From assembly GCA_025963265.1 (NCBI GenBank), contig JAOPUY010000392.1, forward strand, positions 1 through 5,844: a stretch of DNA of 5,844 nucleotides. Reading direction: 5' to 3'. Of this stretch, positions 1 to 5,844 are shown in pieces. The first letter of the stretch is position 1. Every line of letters starts with the position of its first letter. The notes beneath the pieces are model-generated. The model ran no database searches. It saw only the letters and a list, made by a program, of their open reading frames with translations, and was not told the origin of the DNA. This DNA is from Frankiales bacterium. Lineage in GTDB: Bacteria; Actinomycetota; Actinomycetes; Mycobacteriales; Jatrophihabitantaceae. A program made the position numbers and the translations under genes.

Positions 1-553
1 CAACCAACTGGTGGCGTCGGAGGCGAGCGTCGGCGACCTCAAGCAGCTGCACGACCAATCCATTGGCGCCGCGCAGCAGGCTCGGCAGGCCGTGCAGGAC
101 AACGCCTCGCTGCTGCAGGAGAAGCTGAATGAGCGGACGAAGCTGCTCAGCCAGCTGGAGCAGGCGAAGATGCAGGAGGAGGTGTCGGCCTCGTTGAACC
201 AGATGAGCCAGCTCTCCGCTCCGGGCAACACGCCCTCGCTGGAAGACGTCCGCGACAAGATCGAGAAGCGTTACACGACAGCTCTGGGATCGGCCGATCT
301 GGCGTCCAACTCGGTGCAGGGCCGGCTGCTCGAGGTCAAGAAGGCGACGACCAACATGGCGGCGCAGTCGCGTCTGGAGGAGATCCGGGCCTCGATGGCC
401 ACTCCGGTCACCGCCGGCCCGCAACTGACCAAGCCCGCCGTCGGCACGAATCAGCAGCCGGCGATCGAGGACGGCGGCCCCGGATCGACGAGCTCGGCCA
501 GCTCGACGACGAGCGAGGCCCCGGCCCAACAGCCGGCCGACCCGCAGCCCTAA
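1..553 (+). CDS. pspA: PspA/IM30 family envelope-stress protein (5' partial)
   Basis: This is the 3' part of a PspA/IM30 (Vipp1-like) gene. The reading frame is open to the left edge, with N-Q-L codons before the GTG at 11. That GTG is therefore taken as an internal valine, not the start. Family members of about 230-270 aa suggest that some 70-90 N-terminal residues are missing. Numbering from the GTG, residues 1-66 are a long charged and Gln-rich helix typical of the PspA coiled coil ([15 protein letters not shown] at 44-58). A Pro-Gly break follows ([19 protein letters not shown], 70-88), then another helix with ALGSADLA and SVQGRLLEV, and RLEEIRASM at 121-129. These blocks closely resemble actinobacterial PspA such as M. 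tuberculosis Rv2744c. Known family role: peripheral binding to stressed inner-membrane lipids and oligomeric scaffold formation. Residues 130-180 are a Ser/Thr/Pro/Gln-rich, probably disordered tail. It ends in TAA, 3 bases from the convergent nei. Family assignment is firm; the exact regulatory role is inferred. Confidence 0.9.
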   Translation, partial: NQLVASEASVGDLKQLHDQSIGAAQQARQAVQDNASLLQEKLNERTKLLSQLEQAKMQEEVSASLNQMSQLSAPGNTPSLEDVRDKIEKRYTTALGSADLASNSVQGRLLEVKKATTNMAAQSRLEEIRASMATPVTAGPQLTKPAVGTNQQPAIEDGGPGSTSSASSTTSEAPAQQPADPQP

Positions 554-555
554 CC

Positions 556-567
556 GTCAGGCCTGAC
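556..567. repeat. 12-bp perfect palindrome at the pspA/nei convergent junction
   Basis: GTCAGGCCTGAC reads identically on both strands. It begins 3 bases after the pspA stop codon and contains the nei stop codon (TCA at 557-559 on the plus strand). A second copy of the CCTGAC arm at 592-597 could pair instead with GTCAGG at 556-561, giving a 6-bp stem with a roughly 30-base loop. No T-run follows on either strand, so this is not a canonical intrinsic terminator. It may be incidental in GC-rich DNA. Confidence 0.35.
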
Positions 568-1381
568 CCCCCGCATCGGAGGGTTTGGCGCCCTGACAGG
601 TCGGGCAGTAGTAGAGCACCCGCTCCAGGCTCGGGTCGCCCTGCTCGTCCTTGCGGACCGCCGTGCCGCATCGCCGACAGCCTTTGCCGGCCCGGCCGTA
701 GACGTAGTACTGCTGACCCGGCTGGGTCCACCCAGTCGTGCTCCGGGTGAACCGGCCGGAGTTCGCGCGGAGCAGCCGGCTCGCGTCGGTGAGCACCGCG
801 GCCAGATCCGGCGTCTCGCCGACCGCGAGCCAGGGATTGAGCCGGTGCAGGAACAGCAGCTCGCACTTGTAGACGTTGCCGATTCCGGCCACTAACCGCT
901 GATCGAGCAACGCGTCGCCGATCGCTCGGCCCGGTTCGCGCGCGGCGCTCGCCTCGAATCGGCGCACGGCCTCGGCCAGGTCGAAGCCGGGGTCGAGCAG
1001 GTCTGGGCCGAGATGACCGATCAGGCTGGCCTCCTCCGTGCTCGGCACGAGGGCGAGATCGTGCAGCCGGTACCCGACGGCGAGTTGCCGGGCGGTGCCG
1101 AGCAGCGCGCGGACCTCGTAGTCCTTGCCCTGCGGTCGGGTGCGAGACGCGGGTTGAACGCGCCAAGCGCCGTCCATCCGCAGATGGCTGCGCAACGTCC
1201 GCCCGTCGGACAACCGGGCCAGGATGTGCTTGCCGACTGGCACGACCTCTCGCACCGTCTCGCCGACCGCGCTCGCCCGGGCCAGTGTGGGGACCCGCAA
1301 CTCGAACCGCGTGAGCACCTGACCGGACAGCGCGGCGTTCAAGCGCTGGGCAGTCAGGAAGACCGTGTCGCCCTCAGGCAT
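557..1381 (-). CDS. nei: Fpg/Nei family DNA glycosylase/AP lyase, Nei1 type
   Basis: Complete 274-aa bifunctional base-excision repair enzyme that excises oxidised bases (in the Nei group, mainly oxidised pyrimidines) and cleaves the abasic site. The start is fixed by the N-terminus MPEGDT: after Met removal, Pro2 is the Schiff-base nucleophile and Glu3 the catalytic acid. The conserved lysine is Lys51 in VGKH. The helix-two-turn-helix region spans about 154-183, with GIGNVYK at 166-172. A C-terminal zinc finger has Cys235-x2-Cys238 and Cys259-x2-Cys262, with an arginine before the second pair (Arg254) in the place of the DNA-binding finger arginine. All expected catalytic elements are present, so it should be active. 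The blocks HLGPDLL, ALLDQRLVAGIGNVY and VYGRAGKGCRRCGT closely match M. tuberculosis Nei1 (Rv3297), which favours Nei over Fpg/MutM. It lies 6 bases after lhr on the same strand, so co-transcription is likely. An 11-residue tail follows the last cysteine pair. Substrate preference is inferred from family. Confidence 0.95.
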   Translation of the reverse strand: MPEGDTVFLTAQRLNAALSGQVLTRFELRVPTLARASAVGETVREVVPVGKHILARLSDGRTLRSHLRMDGAWRVQPASRTRPQGKDYEVRALLGTARQLAVGYRLHDLALVPSTEEASLIGHLGPDLLDPGFDLAEAVRRFEASAAREPGRAIGDALLDQRLVAGIGNVYKCELLFLHRLNPWLAVGETPDLAAVLTDASRLLRANSGRFTRSTTGWTQPGQQYYVYGRAGKGCRRCGTAVRKDEQGDPSLERVLYYCPTCQGAKPSDAGGQA

Positions 1382-1387
1382 GCCGAC
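1382..1387 (-). other. lhr-nei intergenic junction, no clear ribosome binding site
   Basis: Only six bases separate the lhr TGA from the nei ATG. The sequence upstream of the ATG on the minus strand (GCGCGGTTGAGTCGGC) has no GGAGG-like Shine-Dalgarno core; a weak GGTTGAG is the best match and includes the lhr stop codon. This suggests that nei translation depends on ribosomes finishing lhr (translational coupling). There is also no room for a separate promoter except inside lhr. Confidence 0.6.
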
Positions 1388-4300
1388 TCAACCGCGCAGC
1401 TGCAGACCGCGCGGCGACGGTCGGAAGCCGGCCTCTTCCAGGGCCTGACCGAGGCTGGAGGAGGCCACCCGACCGCCGTCGGCCGTCTCGACGTGCAGCT
1501 TGCCGAGGTCTCCGTTCCGGACGCTGACGGACAACGCCGCGGCTGCGCGGGCGAGCAAGGTCACGTCGTCGGTGAAGGACAGCAGCGTGCGACCCCCGCG
1601 CTCGACGTAGAGCACGCACCGGCCGTCGAGCAGGACGACGAGGGCACCCGCCTTGCGCGCCGGTTGATGTCCTCGTTTGGCGTCCCCCGCCGCACCCGGC
1701 TGAACCCGTTCCGGCCAGGCCAACGCGGCGCCGTAGGGATTGGCCGGGTCGGTGGCGGCCAGCACCAGCGCGTCCTCGCTCGGCCTCGTCTGGGCGTCGG
1801 CGGCCGCCGCGACCCCGCGCAATCGGTCGACGGCGCCAGCGACGCCGAACTGCGCCCCGCCTAGGCCCTCGACGAAGTAGCCGCGGCGATAGCGACCGGT
1901 CTCCTCGGCTTGGCGCAGCACCGGATACACCGCGGAGAACCCTCCGGGGACGCCCTCGGCATTGACCTCGCCCCGGAAGAGGATGCCGTAGCGGTCCAGC
2001 AACGCCTCGGCGCGAACCAGTGCTTTGCGCGTCTCGTCGGCCGACCGCGCCGGCAGCTGGGACCACCGGCCGGGCACCTGGAGCGCGGCGGCGACCACCG
2101 CCGGTCGCCCGCCGTTGCCCAGGCCGACGCGACCGCCATTGCTAGCGCTCGCAGTGAGAGCGGGCCGGGAGTACCGGCTGAATCGCGCGCGAGGCGTCGA
2201 GGCCCGCGTCCGATGAGCGGTGCGACCGACCCCCAGCCGGGCGCGCACCGGGGCAAGGGTGTCGTTGGTGAGCACGCCGGCCCAGACGAGATCCCACAGC
2301 GCAGCCGCGACCTCCGACTCCAGACCGGTGGCTTCCGCCGTTGGGTTGGCCGCCATCCGCTCGATGATCGTGCGGGCGAACAGCGCCTGGTCGTCGTCCA
2401 ACGTGTGCAGAATCGCCTTGTGCAGCGGGGAGAAATCCGCGTCGAGGACCGGGGGCAGCAGCTCCGGCGCGGCGGTCGCCGGGACCAGGCTGACCCAGCC
2501 GTCGTTGCGGGCGAGCGACCCGTGGCCGGCCCAGAGCACCTCGCCCGCGACCATCAGCTCATCGAGCATGGCGGGGGAGTAGTCGGCGACGCGGCTGGGC
2601 AGGATCAGCGCTTCGAGGGCACTGGCCGGCAGCGGCACCCCGGCCAACTGCTCGATCACCCGGGCCAGGCCGTCGACGCCGCGCAGCCGCCGGGAGCCGC
2701 CGACGCTTTGCCATTCCGGCAAGAATCGGGCCAGCGCTGACTGCGGCACGGGTTCGACCTCGCGCCGGAGCGCGGCCAGCGATCGGCGCCGGATCGTGCG
2801 CAGCATCGCGGCGCCGCAGTACTGCCGTCCGAGCACGCCGGGAATGAAGTCGCCCGCCACCACCTGCCCGCTGCCCACCAGCCGCTGCAGGCCCAGCCGC
2901 ACGACCGCGGCGCCCAGCCCGAACCGGGACGCGGCCTCCTCGGCGCCGAACGGGCCGTGGGTGCGCGCGAAGCGGGAGAGCAGATCGCCCAAGGGGTCGG
3001 CGACCAATTCGGTGAAGGCCTCCGGCACGCCCACCGGCAGCGCGACGCCTAAGGCGTCCCGGACCCGTCCGGCGTCCTCGATCGCCAGCCAGCGGTCCTC
3101 GCCGGCGATCCGAACGATGAGCGCGCGCCGGGTCGCCCGCAGCTCCTCCAGGTCCGTCGCCGTCGCGCCGCGCGCGATCGCCTCGGCGGTGGTGAGGTCG
3201 CCGACCTCGCGCAGCAGGTCGGCGACCTGGTCGAGCCCGCGCACCTGCCGGTTCTCGCTCAGCCGTTGCGCCTCGGCGACCGAGGCGGCGATGGATTCCT
3301 CGTCGAGCAGGTCCCGCAAGTCGGGGGAGCCCATCAACTCGGCGAGCAGCGAGGTGTCCAGCGTCAACGCTTGCGCCCGACGTTCGGCCAGCGGCACGTC
3401 GGCGTCGTAGAGGAACATGCCGACGTAGCCGAACAGCAGCGACTGGGCAAAGGGCGAGGGCGTGGCCGTCTCGACCTCGACCAGCCGGACTTGGCGCGAC
3501 TGCAGCTGGCGCATCAGCTCGACCAGCCCGGGTAGGTCATAGACATCCTGCAGGCATTCGCGCATTGCCTCCAGGACGACCGGGAACTGCCCGTAGTCCT
3601 GGGCGACCTGCATCAGCGAGTGCGCGCGTTGGCGCTGCTGCCACAGCGGCGCCCGTTTGCGCGGATCCCGCTTGGGAAGCAGCAACGAGCGGGCGGCGCA
3701 CTCGCGAAATCGAGACGCGAACAGCGCTGAGTTCTGCACCTCGCCGGTCACCATCGCCTCGATCTCGCCCGGATCGAAGACGGCCAAGTCAGAGCCGGGC
3801 GGTTCCGCCGTGGTGTCCGGCAGCCGGATGACGATCCCGTCGTCGGAGTGCATCGACTGCACGTCCATTCCGTGCCGCTCACGCAGCGCGGCCGACATGG
3901 CCAGCGCCCACGGCGCGTTGACCGGCGCCCCGAACGGGGAGTGCACGACCAATCGCCAGTCGCCGAGCTCGTCCCGGAAGCGCTCCACGACGATGGTCCG
4001 ATCGGTCGGCAACTGCCCCGTCGCGCTCCGCTGCTCGGCCAGGTAGGCGGTCAGGTTCGACGCCGCCCACGAGTCCAGGCCCGCCCGCTCGGCGCGGGCG
4101 ACCGCGTCGGGCTCGCTGGACCCGCTGAGCTCGCGAACGAAGGCGCCGAGCGCCCGGCCCAGTTCGGCCGGCCGGCCGATGGAGTCGCCTTTCCAGAACG
4201 GCATCTTGCCGATCTGGCCCGGCGCCGGCGTGACCAGCACTCGGTCGTGGCTGATGTCCTCGATGCGCCAGGAGGATGAGCCGAGCAGGAACACCTCGCC

Positions 4301-5844
4301 CACCCGCGACTCGTACACCATTTCCTCATCGAGCTCGCCCACGCGCCGGCCGGGCCCCTCGGAGCTGGCCAGGTAGACCCCGAACATGCCGCGGTCGGGG
4401 ATGGTCCCGCCCGAGGTGACGGCGAGCCGTTGGGAGCCCGACCGCCCAGTCAGCGTGCCCGCGACCCGATCCCACACCACCCGGGGCCGCAGTTCGGCGA
4501 ACGCGTCGGAGGGATAGCGGCCCGCCAGCATGTCGAGCACCGCCTCCAGGGCCGAGCGGGGCAGGCCGGCGAACGAGGCGCTGCGGCGGATGACCCGCTC
4601 CACGTCCTCGACGGTGAGGGTGTCCATGGCGACCATCGCGACGATCTGCTGCGCCAGCACGTCCAGCGGATTGCGCGGGTAGCTGAGCGACTCGATGAGG
4701 CCGCCGCGAATCCGCTCGGCGACGACGGCCGACTCGAGCAGGTCGCCCCGGTACTTGGGGAAGATGACGCCCTTGGACTCGGCCCCGACTTGGTGGCCGG
4801 CCCGTCCGAGCCGTTGGGTGCCGGCCGCGACCGAGGGCGGGGACTCGATCTGGATCACCAAGTCGACGGCGCCCATGTCGATGCCCAGCTCGAGCGAGGA
4901 GGTCGCGACGACCGCCGGGATCAGCCCGGCCTTGAGCTCCTCCTCGACGATCTGGCGTTGCTCGCGCGAGACCGAGCCGTGGTGGGCCCGCGCGACCGGA
5001 CCGCGCTCGGGGTCGCGCTCGGCCGCCAGGTCGTTCAACTGGGCGGTCAAGCGCTCGGCGAGCCGCCGCGAGTTGGCGAAGACGATGGTGGAGCGGTGCT
5101 CGTAGATCAGGTCGAGCACCCGCGACTCGACATGCGGCCAGATCGAGGACAGGGCGCGCGGATCCTGCTCGGCGCCACCGGCCTCGTGGCCCGAGCCGCT
5201 GTCGCCGCCGAGCTGGGTGAGGTCCTCGACCGGGACCACGACGGACAGGTTGAGCACCTTGGTCGTCGGCGGCGCGACGATCGTGACGGGCCGGCCGCCG
5301 CCCAGGAAGCTGGCCACCTCCTCGATCGGGCGGACCGTGGCGGAGAGCCCGATTCGTTGGGCCGGGCGGGCGAGCAGCTCGTCGAGCCGCTCGAGGCTGA
5401 CGGCCAGGTGGGCCCCGCGTTTGGTGGCGGCCACCGCGTGGACCTCGTCGACAATGACGGTCTCGACGCCGCTCAGCATGGCCCGCGCGGCCGAGGTGAG
5501 CAGCAGGAACAGCGATTCCGGCGTCGTGATGAGGATGTCGGCGCCGTGTCGGGCGAAGGATCGCCGGTCCTCCTGGCTGGTGTCGCCCGAACGGGTCGCC
5601 ACCGTGACATCCAGGCCCGGCTCGCCGAGGCGTCGCGCGGCCTGGCCGATGCCGACCAACGGCGATCGCAGGTTGCGCTCGACGTCGGAGGCCAGCGCTT
5701 TCAACGGGCTCACATAGAGGACCCGGCAGCGGGCGGCGGGTTCAGCCGGAGGCGGCGCCGCGGCCAACCGATCGATCGCCGAGAGGAAGGCGGCCAGCGT
5801 CTTGCCGGAGCCCGTGGGCGCCACGACCAGAGTGTGATCGCCGC
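1388..5844 (-). CDS. lhr: Lhr superfamily 2 ATP-dependent DNA helicase (5' partial)
   Basis: Large 3'-to-5' ssDNA translocase and helicase of the Lhr family; mycobacterial Lhr unwinds RNA:DNA hybrids. The frame is open to the right edge. The GTG at 5824 is Val within GDHTLV-V-APTGSGKT, so the start lies outside; about 40 residues are missing against mycobacterial Lhr (about 1,500 aa). Numbering from that Val, helicase motifs are: I APTGSGKT (2-9), Ia YVSPLKAL (37-44), Ib TTPESL (100-105), II DEVH (126-129), III SAT (161-163), IV STIVFANSRR (245-254), V ATSSLELGIDMG (307-318), VI QRLGRAGH (337-344). Winged-helix and Lhr-core sections follow, with TIPDRGMFGVYL and GKMPFWKGD. The C-terminal domain carries the signature IRRRSLAALRREVEPV (1011-1026), a Ser/Arg/Gly-rich linker at about 1197-1243, and a terminal module ending FRPSPRGLQLRG. 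All ATPase motifs are intact and no frameshift is seen. nei follows 6 bases downstream. Any promoter is outside the window. Lhr identity is near certain; its physiological role is inferred to be DNA repair. Confidence 0.96.
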   Translation of the reverse strand, partial: GDHTLVVAPTGSGKTLAAFLSAIDRLAAAPPPAEPAARCRVLYVSPLKALASDVERNLRSPLVGIGQAARRLGEPGLDVTVATRSGDTSQEDRRSFARHGADILITTPESLFLLLTSAARAMLSGVETVIVDEVHAVAATKRGAHLAVSLERLDELLARPAQRIGLSATVRPIEEVASFLGGGRPVTIVAPPTTKVLNLSVVVPVEDLTQLGGDSGSGHEAGGAEQDPRALSSIWPHVESRVLDLIYEHRSTIVFANSRRLAERLTAQLNDLAAERDPERGPVARAHHGSVSREQRQIVEEELKAGLIPAVVATSSLELGIDMGAVDLVIQIESPPSVAAGTQRLGRAGHQVGAESKGVIFPKYRGDLLESAVVAERIRGGLIESLSYPRNPLDVLAQQIVAMVAMDTLTVEDVERVIRRSASFAGLPRSALEAVLDMLAGRYPSDAFAELRPRVVWDRVAGTLTGRSGSQRLAVTSGGTIPDRGMFGVYLASSEGPGRRVGELDEEMVYESRVGEVFLLGSSSWRIEDISHDRVLVTPAPGQIGKMPFWKGDSIGRPAELGRALGAFVRELSGSSEPDAVARAERAGLDSWAASNLTAYLAEQRSATGQLPTDRTIVVERFRDELGDWRLVVHSPFGAPVNAPWALAMSAALRERHGMDVQSMHSDDGIVIRLPDTTAEPPGSDLAVFDPGEIEAMVTGEVQNSALFASRFRECAARSLLLPKRDPRKRAPLWQQRQRAHSLMQVAQDYGQFPVVLEAMRECLQDVYDLPGLVELMRQLQSRQVRLVEVETATPSPFAQSLLFGYVGMFLYDADVPLAERRAQALTLDTSLLAELMGSPDLRDLLDEESIAASVAEAQRLSENRQVRGLDQVADLLREVGDLTTAEAIARGATATDLEELRATRRALIVRIAGEDRWLAIEDAGRVRDALGVALPVGVPEAFTELVADPLGDLLSRFARTHGPFGAEEAASRFGLGAAVVRLGLQRLVGSGQVVAGDFIPGVLGRQYCGAAMLRTIRRRSLAALRREVEPVPQSALARFLPEWQSVGGSRRLRGVDGLARVIEQLAGVPLPASALEALILPSRVADYSPAMLDELMVAGEVLWAGHGSLARNDGWVSLVPATAAPELLPPVLDADFSPLHKAILHTLDDDQALFARTIIERMAANPTAEATGLESEVAAALWDLVWAGVLTNDTLAPVRARLGVGRTAHRTRASTPRARFSRYSRPALTASASNGGRVGLGNGGRPAVVAAALQVPGRWSQLPARSADETRKALVRAEALLDRYGILFRGEVNAEGVPGGFSAVYPVLRQAEETGRYRRGYFVEGLGGAQFGVAGAVDRLRGVAAAADAQTRPSEDALVLAATDPANPYGAALAWPERVQPGAAGDAKRGHQPARKAGALVVLLDGRCVLYVERGGRTLLSFTDDVTLLARAAAALSVSVRNGDLGKLHVETADGGRVASSSLGQALEEAGFRPSPRGLQLRG
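3194..3229. repeat. Pair of 15-bp interrupted palindromes, centres 21 bp apart, within lhr
   Basis: GAGGTCG-C-CGACCTC (3194-3208) and CAGGTCG-G-CGACCTG (3215-3229) are both inverted repeats with the same AGGTCG/CGACCT arms. Their centres, at 3201 and 3222, are 21 bp apart. The stretch encodes QVADLLREVGDL in Lhr (residues 866-877), where V-x-D-L recurs every seven residues. The repeat is therefore at least partly a by-product of a heptad-like helix and codon bias. Confidence 0.4.

Noticed and set aside
11..13. GTG as start codon of pspA.
   Set aside because: The frame stays open to the left edge, and the protein would lack the first helical part found in PspA family members.
556..597. Intrinsic terminator between pspA and nei.
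   Set aside because: The palindrome has no loop in its simplest form, the alternative stem is only 6 bp with a long loop, and no T-run follows on either strand.
408..1166. Minus-strand open frame (252 aa) overlapping nei and the pspA tail.
   Set aside because: It is a different frame of the nei strand, giving an Arg/Pro/Ala-rich low-complexity translation with no domain; nei in its own frame has all catalytic motifs.
1013..1864. Long plus-strand open frame (283 aa) opposite nei and the lhr 3' end.
   Set aside because: It is antisense to two strongly conserved genes, its product has no recognisable domain, and long open frames on the opposite strand are expected in GC-rich DNA.
1374..2256. 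Two Arg-rich minus-strand open frames inside the lhr 3' region.
   Set aside because: They overlap the conserved Lhr C-terminal domain out of frame and translate to Arg/Gly-rich sequence typical of shadow frames.
1910..2740. Plus-strand open frame (276 aa) opposite the lhr C-terminal region.
   Set aside because: It is antisense to conserved Lhr sequence, contains no recognised motif, and has a composition typical of reverse-strand shadows.
5822..5824. GTG as start codon of lhr, just before the Walker A motif.
   Set aside because: The frame continues upstream as GDHTLV, matching the normal strand leading into APTGSGKT. The family has about 40 more residues here, so the GTG is an internal valine.
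1..5844. Defence system, prophage, insertion sequence or CRISPR content.
   Set aside because: All sequence is accounted for by three housekeeping stress and repair genes; there are no integrase or transposase motifs, no regularly spaced repeats and no shift in base composition. The Lhr here has the standard long repair-helicase form, not a defence fusion.

Overview
This is a GC-rich, almost fully coding chromosomal window that looks actinobacterial. The reasons are strong G/C bias at third codon positions, a mycobacterial-type PspA, a full-length Lhr helicase with a long C-terminal domain, and a Nei1-type glycosylase directly behind it. I cannot place it at genus level. I see no mobile element, CRISPR array, RNA gene or sign of recent transfer.

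Layout. The left edge (1-553, + strand) is the 3' two-thirds of a PspA/IM30 family gene, a coiled-coil membrane-stress protein whose 5' end lies outside the window. Its stop codon is 3 bases from the stop codon of a convergent gene at 557-1381 (- strand), a complete Fpg/Nei family DNA glycosylase/AP lyase of the mycobacterial Nei1 type. Six bases upstream of nei, on the same strand, is the end of a very large gene (1388 to the right edge, - strand). This is the Lhr superfamily 2 DNA helicase, complete except for roughly 40 N-terminal residues. The only non-coding stretches are 554-556 and 1382-1387.

How the genes fit together. lhr and nei are very probably one operon (lhr first, then nei), driven by a promoter beyond the right edge. 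The same lhr-nei pairing occurs in Mycobacterium tuberculosis (Rv3296-Rv3297). It joins an ssDNA-translocating 3'-to-5' helicase that unwinds RNA:DNA hybrids to an enzyme that removes oxidised bases. pspA belongs to a separate transcription unit (envelope stress) and simply converges on the repair operon. In other actinobacteria pspA is commonly near clgR/pgsA and the recA region, so those genes are plausible neighbours outside the window; this is inference.

No new biological system is visible. The points worth a second look are modest: the extremely tight convergent junction with a palindrome on the nei stop codon, the tight lhr-nei coupling without a clear ribosome binding site, lineage-specific linkers in Lhr, a low-complexity PspA tail, and a pair of palindromes 21 bp apart inside lhr.
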